This document shows, in pieces, positions 22,859 through 33,648 of a stretch of 64,000 nucleotides of DNA. The notes beneath the pieces were generated by a model. That model saw only the letters and a list, made by a program, of their open reading frames with translations, ran no database searches and was not told the DNA's origin. The stretch's first letter is position 1, and each line of letters begins with the position of its first letter. Position numbers and translations under genes: made by a program. This stretch comes from Symsagittifera roscoffensis (Eukaryota > Xenacoelomorpha > Acoela > Convolutidae), in contig NC_087064.1 in the NCBI RefSeq assembly GCF_963678635.1, forward strand, positions 33,456,369 through 33,520,368, read 5' to 3'.

Positions 22859-25432
22859 ATTAATTTAGTAACACTGTAATGTTGAAACAATCAAGATCAA
22901 GAACGATTTTTCAAAACCTCACTTAATTTTTTTCAGTTGTATTTTTCAGACGTTGCATTTAAGTTTTTTTGCAAAAAAAAAATCACATTCTTTTTTGACA
23001 AAAAGATTTTTCTTAGTTGTTTGAGATCACATCTGTATTGTGGTACTCATTATCTGATGTAATTTTGGTATCAGTTTTTGTGCGAGACACACCACCAGAC
23101 TCGATGATCCTGCCAGCAGTTCAGCCATTGAACAGTAAGATTACCAGATGCATTTCAATTTACCCAAAATTTTTTGTTATAACGTTCAATATAACTGAAA
23201 ATTGAAAAAAAAGAAGCATTTTATACTTTCAATTGTTGATTCTATCAAAATTCTGCCTTTACTTCTTTAATTGTAACAATTCAGGTTCTATTACTTTCCG
23301 GTGCAATTAATATTTAAGCGCTAACAATGCTTTTTAAAAAAAAAAGATGGAATATTTTTGTTCGATGTTATTTTTTACGTCAGCTGAATTTCGACATTCG
23401 AACTATCCTTTTTTGAAAAATTTTTAAACTTGAAAGTTATTCTTTTCTCGAGCTCAAAAAACAGTTGAGCAAGTGAGGTTTTCTCTTGTGTCATGAGGAT
23501 ATGAAAATAGCTAAATTAGCCAATTTGAGACCACTAACGAACGTTGTATTTCGTTTTTTTAAGGCGTCAAATGGCATTTTAATTAATTTAAAATTGACTT
23601 GCAGCAAGTAATTTTTTTAAATGCTCCACCAGATGCAAAATAGAGAACTATATCACTTTGTGGTTTACAAACCGTGTGTGGGATATCATGAAAAATTTCG
23701 AGCGGAAGAAAAGTTCAATTTTCTATAACCATTTTTTGAAACAGAAGTCGGAACTTTGCGGGCCTCACTCGGATGCGAGCATTTTTGTTCTTTTGACTTT
23801 TTAAGAGTTTTAAGAAGTGTTTCAAGTTAATTTCGACAATTCAAGTAGCCACCTCTAAAAAAAATTTTCACTTCATTTTAAAAGCAATGACATATTGAGC
23901 TCGCACTTAGAAAAAAAAGCCCTGTACAAAAGTTTGAAAATTTTTTGGAGTTTCAAAAATGACCAATTCGGTCAGTTTGAGACACTTGACGCGCAATACA
24001 TTTTATATATTTTTTTGCGTTGCAGCATTTAATCCGGCTGAAAAACTGTTCCCAGTTGAACACAGGCAAGCTAATTAATCTAAGTTATACGTTGCTTAAT
24101 ACGTTAATTATAAACTCGTCCGGAAAAAAATTTTAAGCTCTCGACATTGAGCCTGATTTTGTTGTTTTTTTTATCATCATAAATTTTCCAGGCTAGAAAC
24201 AAAAAATTAAAGCCCCAAGAAGTTGTGATTTCTGAATGGGGGTGCTATAGTTTGCAGAAAAGCTGTGCTGAAAATAAAAGTAAGTGGAGCTGGGCTATAA
24301 TTTAAGCAAGGAGATGATATTCATTAAAACGACAGATCTGTCGAGTAGGTCAAAAAAAGAGAAATACTACATCTGAAAAACGCCCCGATAATCAATTTTC
24401 CCAAAAAGATTGGACATTTTAAGCAATTTATGCAATGTCTTTTTCTACCTGAAAAAGTTGCATTGAATCACTTCAGATGACCCGATAACCCATTTGGTAA
24501 AAGGACCAGGGAGCTTGTTCAAGTCTGAAAGACGGGGGACTAAAGCCAAAAATTAATTTCGAAAAATTGCACTAGCAAAGACTGCCGAAAAGGGCTTCTG
24601 AATAAAGGGACCCACAATACTCACGGGGGGTCCGACTAAACCTTATTGTTCGGACTTTTGAAAGTGAGGAGCAACTTTGGATTTGGGTGTGTTTTAGATT
24701 TAATTTTTTCTAAATTTCCACAAATAATCATCGGACTTAGCTGAGTGATTCATTATATTTTAAAAATTTTAGTCGTGATTCGAACGACATTTTAAAAATT
24801 TTTGATTTTAATTTTTTTGTCTCGAGAAAAACCGATTTGAAATTTTTGATTTTTGTCTAATTTCGAACGAATATAGCGAGCGAGCTGGCGTATAATTGAC
24901 TTTTATATTGAAAAATGATAAGCCTATTCATGCCTTAAAAATCAAATTTGCTCTAGTTAGTAGAGTTTTGGAAGTTTCTAGCGTTATTTTGGGAAGCAAA
25001 AAATCGAAAAAAAATCTGCAAAACTTTTTGAAAAAAATTCTAGAAATTTTTAAATTTTTTTGGTTTAACTGTTTTCTTTTCTAGTCATTTTTTGGCTAAA
25101 ACTGTTGCCCATCTTGCCAATTTTACAATGAATGTGAAATATGTTCAAGTCTTAAGCTTTCTTCTAATCTTTTTTATCAAAGCACTCACAAAAAAACGAC
25201 ATTCAATTGAAAAGTTGTATTTGATTCCAAGAATATGGTCGGAACATTTTGTGCTTCTTGCACAACAAGCGGCTATCCTTGTTCTGTTTTTATTGATAGT
25301 TGCTGAGCATCAAAACCAAGCAAAAATCTGTGAGTTAATACCTAGTCATATTTCTTTTTGTTGCATAAAATAAGAGTCAACACTATTTAAGTTATTTATG
25401 TAGAAAGTGGGTCACGCTGACTTCTAATTTAA

Positions 25433-25512
25433 GCGATAGCTCAGCCGCAACATCTAGAGAGCCTCGTGATGAGCTGGTCTTCAAAGTCAAGATTAGTTCT
25501 GGTCCCGGGGGA
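25433..25512 (+). mobile_element. Possible tRNA-derived SINE head
   Basis: The segment tagctcagccg at 25437-25447 fits the RNA polymerase III A-box pattern TRGYNNARNNG. About 50 bases later, agttctggtcc (25495-25505) resembles a degraded B-box. The spacing suits a tRNA head with a long variable arm. No poly(A) or tandem tail was found, and no second copy was seen in the window, so this is tentative. Confidence 0.3.
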
Positions 25513-25550
25513 TCAGGTCTCTCCGACTCTTTGTTCTTCTATAAACATTT

Positions 25551-25598
25551 ATCCCCCTATTGATTTCACATATATCCCAGTCAGTGAGATAGGGGAAT
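25551..25598. repeat. Hairpin with C-run and G-run arms, copy 1
   Basis: The arms atccccctat (25551-25560) and ataggggaat (25589-25598) pair almost fully around a 28-nt loop. A related pair occurs at 25826-25857. Confidence 0.5.
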
Positions 25599-25825
25599 AC
25601 CCTACGACAGAAAAACCAGATGACAGAAAACTTTTATACCAAGGCCCAAAGTACATGAAGTTTTCTATCCAAGCAATCAAAAACTGTAGGTTGTATCAGA
25701 TTCATGAATTTGTCATTGGATTTGTCATGAGGGAAACGCCCCGAACGGTTTTTCCAAAAATTCGAATTTTGTAGGTTTTTGAGGGGTTTGAAGTTTTCTG
25801 TTATGGGGCTCTTCTGTTTTGAGAA

Positions 25826-25857
25826 TAGCCCCCCTATTGCGATACATGACATAGGGG
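25826..25857. repeat. Hairpin with C-run and G-run arms, copy 2
   Basis: The arm ccccctat (ending 25837) pairs with ataggggac (starting 25851) around a short loop. With the hairpin at 25551-25598 it may mark two members of one repeat. Confidence 0.4.
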
Positions 25858-26977
25858 ACTATCCTAAATTACAAAAAGCAACTTCATCTCAATCCGCATC
25901 GCATCCGCCATTGCGCTATCAGTTTAATCTTCTTGCTTACTTCAAACAAATCATTTTTGTTCTGATTTACTTTTAACTTGATTACTTTTTTATGATCTTC
26001 GCTTGAATGTAATTCAAACCATGTTCGCAATTCAGTCACTTTTTGCTTTTGTTATGATATTCTTGTCATCATAAACGTTCGAAAAAATTTTGAAAAAAGT
26101 TTTAAAAAAAGATTTTTAAGAAAATTTGCTCACGTTTTTCTTGAGCTTTTTCAAACTTACGTTGCGAAGCATTTTATATACCCTTGTATGACGAAAGAGC
26201 CGGACTCACAAGGGGAGGGGTCTACTTTTTTGAGCTTGGGAGTTCTCTTTCATATTTATGACCATTTTAATTTATAGAATTTATTTTCGACAAACCCATA
26301 AATAGACAATAACCAGCTATTTGACACGCCATAAACCCTCTGATAAGTTTCCATTTGACATATTGCCGCAGATAAAATTGTCACCAAGGTACTTTTGCGC
26401 ATTATCAGACGATATTTTTGTGAATTTTTGATCAATTTGTTATATTTTTGACTTTTATTTACCAAAATGTGCGGAAATGGCCATCAATTTCTGTCAGCAG
26501 GGTGGTTTTTGAGAATATAATAACATTTTTGGGTATTTTGAGTTCTGGAAGGAAGTGTCATGGTATTTCCAGCTGTTTTACGCAATTAATTAACTAATTG
26601 TCCAATTACCTGACAAAGAGCTCCTAATCACCCTTACTAGACGTCAAAAAGCATCCGTAACGTTTTTACTTTTTTGCTAAAAATTTTAAGCAATTATTTT
26701 CCCTTCAAGTTATAAATCACTGCTCTGTTAGATAAAGCTTTGTGCTTTTTTTAGTTAAAACGAGAAAAAACAACGCCACTTTTAGTGAAGATGTTAACGG
26801 GGAAATTATTTGCGGTCTAGATTGTTAAATAAATTTTACGTTTTTTTTCCATGAATATTTTTGTCGGTTTCCTTTAAATTATTCTTATAATTGTAAAAAA
26901 AAAACATACGTTTTTCTTATTTTTTGCTTCAATCAAACTTTTGACAGTTCAGTTTCTGATTGCTGTTTGATATTTAG

Positions 26978-27560
26978 GCCTCTAAACATTTAACAAGTTC
27001 TCTGTCAAGTTCGGAAGAAGTAGTTAAATTAGAAGTTAGTACCGGTAGTGAAAGTTGTCAGAAAACCGAGCACAACGATTATCCGAACGGAACCAAAACC
27101 AACAAAGAGCCAGAACATTCTGATCTTCAGATTTCATCTACTTCAGAAAAGTATCCTGATTGCACTACACAATCTTCGAATCCAACAAGCCGTGCTCGAG
27201 CCGATTGTCAAGCTTCTGAAGATACCGAGATTTGTCGCGATTTCATCCGCGGAACTTGTTTTCGAGGCTCATTCTGCCGATTTAAACATCAAAAAATCCA
27301 AGAAATTTTACCTCAATCATACCAAACGAATTTTTCGAACAGTTTTAACTGCAACGTGACCTCTAGTTTGACATCTGAGCTGAACCCAGATTTGACCTCT
27401 TGCATCACATCTAATCTTTCGCAGATGATTAGTATGAACCCTTTGATGAGTCCGGGTGTGCCCTTGCAGCCTGCGGGGCTGAACAGAATGACGACATACC
27501 ATTGTGGACCTGGACAAGTGCCTGGATCACTTGGAGCGGGGACTCCATTCGTATTACCAG
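26978..27560 (+). CDS. ZC3H10: ZC3H10-like exon a (first recognised): CCCH finger 1
   Basis: The acceptor is tgtttgatatttag, with an in-frame TAG just upstream, so coding must enter by splicing. The donor is ttaccag|gtataac, leaving phase 1. The exon codes an acidic Ser/Thr-rich leader of about 80 residues, finger 1 at about 27230-27288, then a long Ser/Asn/Pro-rich linker. Confidence 0.88.
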
Positions 27561-30391
27561 GTATAACACAGTCGAGTCATAGTTCAAATCACAAACGAAT
27601 TCAAATAGAATTGCTTCTTTGTTATCAGTTAATTTTTTTGCACTGCAACCGTAAAAAATAACAGAATTAAGCAAAACTATGCTTACTAGTTAAAGCAATC
27701 TGCAAAATGAGTTGAATAAAAATAAGGGCTTTTTGAACGGGTAAAATATTCACAGCTTTCTCCATGCTTTTTGTACAGAAATTTTTCAGTATTGATGAAA
27801 AGTGATTTATATATTTTTACGCTTTATTAAAATAAATATAAGAACAAGGACATCTGGTTGCTGTTTATCTAGCACAAAATACTCCGATCACGCATTTTTA
27901 TCGGGAAGAAAATCATAATAACAGCTATTGAAAAAAAATTCTGAACTTTTAATTTTTTTGTTTGAATTTTTTTATGAGAGGAGACTGAAAAGTTTAATGA
28001 GCCATAAGAATCAATTAATACCAGATAAAAAGTTAAACAATCCGGAAGAAATAGATTGGGAATTCAGTTTGAAATAAAAGTCTGAAAAACAAAAAAAAAT
28101 GTAGACCAGTTTTTTTCCACACGGAGCTAACTTGTTGATTTTTTAAGAATCCGACTCATGACTGAAAGTGCTTCAACTGACCCTCTACGAGGTTTATTTG
28201 AGGTAGTCAAAATCGGTTGGAAAAGCTGACTAGACGTCATAGTTCCCTTCGTGAAGTGATTGGAAGAATAAATCAAATTATTTTATGTCAAATTATAATG
28301 AACTAATTGCGTAACTTCGCATCACTTTATTATGCAATGACTGATCTAATTTCCAGGTCTGTGCAGTCCCATGGTGGATCCCTCCGTGGCCTCACCCTCC
28401 AATGGAGTAGTTGGAATAGGGGGAGTAGGGAGTGGAGGGGGAGGGGGAGGGGGTTTGCTGATGCACAAGGGGGGCTACACTTTTTGCCACGACTACCTGA
28501 ACAGCGTGTGTAAGAGGAAGATATGCAAGTACATACATTGCTCGAAGGAAGAGGAAGACATGTACAGGAAAACAGGTTCGAGTTAAACGAATTCTTACTG
28601 AGCAGAATGAAGAAAGCACAGAAATGTAATTCAATAAATAACGAATGAGCGCATGCATTTTTAATCGAAAAATGTCAGAAATAACAAAAAAAACTTCTAT
28701 TCTGAAAGGTTAGATTTTTTTGGTTTGTAACGAAGTTTCCATAGATCTACCGGACAATATGCTTATATCATTTTGCAGACATCGCAAGATATCGAATATA
28801 TTATATTCAGAGCGATAAGTTCAAGTCCTCATGTGTATTTTTGTAATCTGCAATTTAACACAATTATAAATAAAGCATTTGTTTATCTTCAGGCGTACTT
28901 CCAGAGCGGTTGAAGTTCCTCGCAGACAACGGGCTCAGTGTCCTTGCCAATATGCAGAACTCTGTTCAGGAAATCCCAGTCTGCAGAGACTACCAACGCG
29001 GCTTCTGCGAAAGAGGTAACACTATTAATCCATACATGAAGAGTTCGAATCCCAGATTAGTCAAACATCAATAAATTTTAACTGTCTGACCGACTGCAAG
29101 TTCCCAACTGGTCTTCAAGAGGACGAATCTCAACTCAGTCGTCTTTTTTAACTTCAATTTAAAAATTATTTGATACGTTTCCTGTTACATACAAACATAG
29201 TTTTGATTAAATTTCATAATAAACTTTTGACTTAATTTTTAAAAGGCGACCACTGCAAATTCACCCATCCGCCCAACCTCGACAAAGTCCAAACGGACCA
29301 TCCAAACAACTCAAACCAACTGAAACGAACCAACTGTGAATTCCCGACTGAGCACGAAGAGAAAGAGGCGTCACCCGCTAGCGGACAATCCGATTCGCTC
29401 ACGACTACAAACTCGCCAAAACTGGCCAAACTCGACTTGGAAGAACGATCCTCGGTTCTGTCCGAAACTGACGTCACTTTTGATAGCTCTACTATTCAGG
29501 GAACAGAGGCTAACTTAGCCGACGAAAACCGAAAACTGAAAGAGAACTTGCAAATTCTGACGAAGCGAGTCGAGGAGTTGTCGAATCGTAACCGCGATTT
29601 GCAGATGCAAAATAGCAAAATGAAGTCAGCGGCCGAGGAAATGATGAGATCGCAACGCGGTTTAAATGGAAATGTAAATTTGATTAAGGTTTGCTTCACT
29701 ATTGCGAGCAATGTTTTTCTGCTTGCTTGGTGTTTGAGGTGTTTAGTAATTAGGTGTTGTTTAGAAAAAGTCATTAACTTTTTTTTTATTTTGCGAGGCA
29801 ACCCAAAGGGTTTCAATTTTATGCACTAACTTTTCAAAACGTTGCTCTTGAATGAGCAACAGATTTTAAAAAAATGGCCACATGAAACATTAACGGTGGA
29901 AATCTGAGATAGTTTCAAAGTGAACACTGCTTACTAGAAACCATAAAAAGCGCTTCATATAATTTTAGATGTATCAGCCAAGTCAGTTAGTCCAGCCACT
30001 CAAACCGATTCAACAACAGCTATTGTCGCCTCAGAATATTGCAGGGATACCCGCCGGAAACAATCCAGCCGCCGCTGCATTCCAGTCCGTGCCATCTTCG
30101 GCCCAACACATGATTACGTCACAACATATGACGTCACCGATTGCCATGCAACAGATTATGCAACAACAGTTCTCGAACAAAGTTTTGTGCCAACAGATGG
30201 TCTACAATGCAGCTCTTTTGTCGACCGCTCTGAACCAATCAAATTCGAGTACGTACTCTAACCCCACCGTTCTCTTCACTTCTCAGCCAATCACAGCCGC
30301 CGGATCGTGGACTAGCATGGAAAATAATCACCATCACACTATGATTGAGGAGATAACAGATCACAAATCATCAAATATTTACCCAAATTAG
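26978..30391 (+). CDS. ZC3H10: ZC3H10-like triple CCCH zinc-finger protein (N-terminal exon not found)
   Basis: Five exons join in frame: 26978-27560, 28357-28575, 28893-29015, 29246-29688 and 29969-30391 (TAG), giving 596 residues. Three CCCH fingers are visible: CRDFIRGTCFRGSFCRFKH (C-x7-C-x5-C-x3-H), CHDYLNSVCKRKICKYIH (C-x7-C-x4-C-x3-H) and CRDYQRGFCERGDHCKFTH (C-x7-C-x5-C-x3-H). After the second finger comes the SKEEEDMYRKTG segment typical of ZC3H10, and after the third a coiled coil (LADENRKLKENLQILTKRV). This order of fingers, linker and coiled coil is that of ZC3H10, an RNA-binding-type protein reported to act in microRNA processing and mitochondrial regulation in mammals. The function here is inferred from the family. 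The linker between fingers 1 and 2 (Ser/Asn/Thr-rich, then Gly-rich) and the Gln-rich tail are longer than in the vertebrate protein. The first exon here opens at a splice acceptor, so the ATG lies upstream. The gene converges on the coiled-coil gene. Confidence 0.9.
28357..28575 (+). CDS. ZC3H10: ZC3H10-like exon b: Gly-rich linker and CCCH finger 2
   Basis: Acceptor ctgatctaatttccag; donor aaaacag|gttcga, which is weak at positions +3 to +5. Phase 1 in and out, 219 nt. A run of glycine codons made of GGG/GGA precedes finger 2. Reading through the donor reaches a stop 9 bases later, so intron retention would give a short two-finger product. Confidence 0.88.
28421..28456 (+). other. G-rich coding tract, potential G-quadruplex in exon b
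   Basis: Repeated GGGGGA units encode the polyglycine linker before finger 2. At least four runs of three or more G lie within 36 bases on the coding strand, so the transcript could form a quadruplex. Confidence 0.65.
28893..29015 (+). CDS. ZC3H10: ZC3H10-like exon c: linker and first half of finger 3
   Basis: Acceptor tttgtttatcttcag; donor gaaagag|gtaacac. Phase 1 in and out, 123 nt. It ends inside finger 3, after the second Cys (CRDYQRGFCER). Confidence 0.88.
29246..29688 (+). CDS. ZC3H10: ZC3H10-like exon d: rest of finger 3 and coiled coil
   Basis: The acceptor is ttaatttttaaaag. The exon completes finger 3 (DHCKFTH), continues through an acidic Ser/Asn-rich spacer, and encodes a coiled coil of about 45 residues with Leu/Val heptads. 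The donor is gattaag|gtttgc, phase 0. Length 443 nt. Confidence 0.88.
29969..30391 (+). CDS. ZC3H10: ZC3H10-like terminal exon: Gln-rich tail
   Basis: Acceptor tcatataattttag, phase 0. The exon encodes a Gln/Pro/Ser-rich low-complexity tail (LVQPLKPIQQQLL, MQQIMQQQF) ending at TAG. It opens with an ATG by chance, but phase and family order show that it is the last exon rather than a separate gene. Confidence 0.85.
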   Translation: MYQPSQLVQPLKPIQQQLLSPQNIAGIPAGNNPAAAAFQSVPSSAQHMITSQHMTSPIAMQQIMQQQFSNKVLCQQMVYNAALLSTALNQSNSSTYSNPTVLFTSQPITAAGSWTSMENNHHHTMIEEITDHKSSNIYPN

Positions 30392-30488
30392 AATACACTA
30401 AACACTTTCAGTTTCTAAATCACCAAATCAAGCTCTGCAAATACACAACTTTTATTAGAATATTTGAAGTGCAATATTGAAATATTGA

Positions 30489-30494
30489 ATAAAG
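30489..30494 (+). terminator. Poly(A) signal of the ZC3H10-like gene
   Basis: AATAAA lies 98 bases after the TAG and is followed by T- and GT-rich sequence (cgtttatttgttttg), as expected for a cleavage site. Confidence 0.75.
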
Positions 30495-30635
30495 TTATCG
30501 TTTATTTGTTTTGAAAAAAATGTTTTGGGGAACTTTCAAAAGTATCAATTACTTAATGGGTAAAAAATCATTCAAAGTCATAATAGGGATATAAGATTGG
30601 CATTTTAGCGAGTAACCCGCATCCAGAAGTAGGCG

Positions 30636-31540
30636 TAAATAGTCGATTATAACGGATTATTATGTTGATATTTTGACAATTATAATTGATTATTATTACC
30701 AAAATTAGGTGTTTAAACGATTTTTAATCGATTATAATTGATTTATAGCTCACACAAAAATCTTTAAATCAATCGTAATCAATTGTAATCTCTTATTTTG
30801 CCAAAATTGTGTCACACCAATAGACAAAATATTTTGATTCGGTCCAGACCATTCGGCCAAAGACAATTCAGCCGATTTGAAATTCAGACAAATCAACCAA
30901 AAGTATCCAGACAATTCAGCCTGAGACAATTCAGTGAAATTGTGCTACTTTTTTTTCTCAAGAACATTTTTCTAATAGTTAGATGTCTTGTCGCTTTTTG
31001 GTTTATCTGGTTTCAAAATTTTACCACGGAAAAAAAATTTCATGGTGATCCTTCCATATTAGTTGAAAAACTATTGCGGTCAGTGCAAAACAAATATTCC
31101 AAAAAATCATGAAATTGAAGCAATGTGTTAGTTTTTTTGTTGTTAAAATATCTTAGAAAAATCTGAAAAACCTTCAATTGCGTAGTTAAAAATCTTAAAT
31201 TTGCCTCCTGAAAAAAGTTTTTGACAAAGAAATAAAAAATTATTTGATATTGAGTTGATTTGAAAACTTTAGGAACATTTTTTAAATCATTTTTCACATT
31301 TTTCAGACAAATAAAGTCTACTATAAAGCACATATAGTATAAGCAGTTCAGACGCATGGTCAAAGATAAAATGGGCAAACAAAAAGGATTATCAAATTTG
31401 ATGATCGATAATAATAAATTTTCGGCGAAAAAAATTTGAACTAAAAGTTGAGATTTATTAACCGAAATTAGTTGAAAAAAATGTATCTGAAAATAGATGG
31501 ATTAATAATCGATTATAATCAAGTAAAATGTATATAACTG
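30636..31540. repeat. AT-rich palindromic repeat cluster, possible decayed DNA transposon
   Basis: Variants of aatcgattataatygatt occur near 30640-30790 and again in opposite sense near 31384-31550, at the two sides of about 700 bp of other sequence. Such palindromic cgattataatcg blocks are common in the subterminal regions of hAT-type elements. No clean inverted termini or target duplication could be defined. Confidence 0.4.
30838..30945. repeat. Degenerate minisatellite (agacaattcagcc unit)
   Basis: The motif agacaattcagcc or close variants recurs about five times with variable spacing (for example near 30860, 30888, 30911 and 30926), next to related ccattcggcc text. It sits inside the AT-palindrome cluster and may belong to the same element. 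Confidence 0.55.
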
Positions 31541-32134
31541 ATTAAATTTGATTTCAAAAAAAGAGATCAACTTCGCATGTTACAAACAGTCGTTTCCTTA
31601 TAACACCTGAAACAAATTTGCAAGATGTTTTTTTTATGCTCACAAAATTGATATTATTATCAAGCTCCAACTTTTCGCTTGCAATTTGCTGCAAACCGAT
31701 GTCGCTTTTCATGAGGAAAATTTTGGCACAATTCAATGCTTGATGTATGGGAAAACTTTTTTTCTTATGAATGTGCTTACGGTGCTTTTAACATCCAGAA
31801 ACACGTTGTTTTTTACTTCTTTTATTTTGTAACTTAGAAAGTAAAGTTTTTGATCACCTCGCTAGTTGTCCCACGCTACAAGCATCAAGAAACATTTTAC
31901 TGAGTAGAAAATGGCGTAATGTTTTTTTTTCAGCGAATTTCGTAACTGTCAAATAAGTTGTTGCAGTTAAGATGGAAGTTGCGAAACTAAAATTGGTCCC
32001 TCTGATACCAGCTGTCGAGGTTATGATTTAATTCAACACGAAAACAAGATATCCGGTATCTGGTATAAGGAATGTACCTCAAAGAAAACTGAAGCTAAAT
32101 TGTACAAAAAACTGAAGTTTACCACGATACTCTG

Positions 32135-32252
32135 TATCCGGTAATAAAATGTATTTCAATCACAAGTTGATGAGAGAAAGAGAAACTTTTTGCTAGTCAT
32201 GATTTTAAGAGTCAGGTCAAACAAACAATTATAAAAATATTTGGAGATAAAT
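32135..32252. repeat. 118-bp tandem repeat, unit 1
   Basis: Starts tatccggtaataaaatgta and includes gagagaaagagaaacttttt. It is followed directly by unit 2 with scattered substitutions. A weaker trace of the start (tatccggtatctgg) occurs near 32050. Confidence 0.75.
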
Positions 32253-32370
32253 TATCCGGTACTGAAATGTATTGCAATCGCAAGTTGAAGAGAGAAAGAG
32301 AAACTTTTTGCTAACCAGAATACTAAGTATCAGGCCAAGCAAAAGCTTATAAAAATTGTTTGGAGACAAT
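32253..32370. repeat. 118-bp tandem repeat, unit 2
   Basis: Starts tatccggtactgaaatgta and shares gagagaaagagaaacttttt and ttataaaaat-tttggaga with unit 1. Confidence 0.75.
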
Positions 32371-33116
32371 TTGGACGAGCTGTTAACAGTTTACAATCAG
32401 TTTATTGTGACAATCAGGATGCTAACTTGATGAGTTGTTTTGGGTGAAAGATGTTTTTTTATTTTTAAACAATTTTCTATTAAAATTTAACTTAAATTGA
32501 GTTTATTTTTTATTGCAAGCAAGAGATAATAATTGATTGTTTTTTTTAAATTAGTTTTTTTGTAGCAATTTCAGTATAACAGCTACTAAACTCTTAATAT
32601 GATTAATTATCAACTCGTTTTTCTGAGTGCGAGCTTTTTACGCCAAGATTATCAGCTAGCTTGGCTTTTCGCTTGAATTGGACTGGAAAACTATCGGCAG
32701 AGCAGAGCGATTTGTGACTAGCAACTTAGAAACTGTCATTGGTTTTTTTCTTCGAAGTAAAAAAGTCAACACCTCATTTTAATTTTTTGTTTTGGCTTAA
32801 TAGTTCATTTACATCAGCGTGAATTTTTCCGTTGTCTTCTAGTGGTGCCTTTGGATGTCAATGCAGGCTTATTACAAAAATAAACGGATTTTAAAAATTG
32901 ATACGCTCAAGAGTTTCTTGAGCTCAGTTCACATAATGCTTCCATAGACAAACTTCTGACAGTTTGTTTTTGCCTCTTCATAATATTTTTGGTGCAGAAG
33001 CTCATGTGATTTCCGAAAAAGTTTACTTTGATTTTTTGGACTCATTTGCTTTCATGTTCAATTTCGTTAATGTCTGTAAGTTTATCTTTTGAGTATTTTG
33101 GTTATAAGCATGTTTT

Positions 33117-33122
33117 TTTATT
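33117..33122 (-). terminator. Possible poly(A) signal of the coiled-coil gene
   Basis: TTTATT on the plus strand reads AATAAA on the minus strand, about 250 bases past the TAG stop of the coiled-coil gene. It is the first clear signal downstream, but AATAAA is frequent by chance in DNA this AT-rich. Confidence 0.4.
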
Positions 33123-33372
33123 TGTATTGTAAGCGATGGGTAACCCAATATTATCCCTGTATGTTAATAAAATTTGTAACTTAAATCATAGAAATTTGAT
33201 TCCTACTTCGAGTTGTCGCGGTAGTCTCTCTGGGGCATTGTCTCAAACCAAATTTTGAAAAATTGTCCTGAAAGTTTCATCTAAATCTTTGTTGGATTTC
33301 GAAAATATTATTAGGTTAATTTTTCTAGTTAAAATTTCAGAAAAGTCGTGTCTCTGTTTTTCAATGGCTTGT

Positions 33373-33648
33373 CTACTGTTTTTCCATAGCACCCTTCATC
33401 ATCTTCATCATGAGCACAGACACTCTTAGGTTGTCTTCCATGTCTGCCATCTGACTGTTCAGATTGTCGTTCTCCAGGGTCATCTCCCTCAGTGCCGCCT
33501 CTTTCTGCCTAATCTCCTGTCGGATCATGTCCGAGTGACCTTCAAACACACTACTTGATATGGTTTGTTTTAAATTGATGATTGAATTTCTGACTTCGTT
33601 GTCTTTCTGTATCTGTTTTATTTCTCTTTCCGCCGAAAAGAATTGCTC
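33373..33648 (-). CDS. Coiled-coil gene exon 4 (C-terminus)
   Basis: Acceptor tttttaaattag. The exon encodes EQFFSAEREIKQIQKDNEV and onward to a Met-rich end (LMMKMMKGAMEKQ), 91 residues and TAG. Coiled coil continues throughout. Codon use and GC content match exon 2. Confidence 0.85.
   Translation of the reverse strand, partial: EQFFSAEREIKQIQKDNEVRNSIINLKQTISSSVFEGHSDMIRQEIRQKEAALREMTLENDNLNSQMADMEDNLRVSVLMMKMMKGAMEKQ

Larger units (their letters stand above)
18029..26977. other. Intergenic or 5' region of the zinc-finger gene
   Basis: No coding exon is confidently recognised. The missing first exon of the downstream ZC3H10-type gene should lie here or further left. Listed within it are a GC-richer island (20480-20860), a dispersed repeat (22814-22858), a SINE-like segment (25433-25512) and two C/G-run hairpins (25551-25598, 25826-25857). 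Confidence 0.5.
30530..33110. other. Intergenic between convergent genes; repeat-rich
   Basis: No gene is seen. It contains a cluster of ATCGATTATAAT palindromes (30636-31540), a degenerate minisatellite (30838-30945) and a two-copy 118-bp tandem repeat (32135-32370), each listed separately. Confidence 0.6.

Noticed and set aside
25092-25373. 93-codon hydrophobic open frame
   Set aside because: Non-conserved-looking, no splice context or family motif, and such Phe/Leu/Ile/Lys-rich frames are common in AT-rich DNA.
29969-30391. Terminal exon read as an independent ATG-started gene
   Set aside because: The splice acceptor just before it and the phase match with the preceding exon show it is the end of the ZC3H10-like gene.
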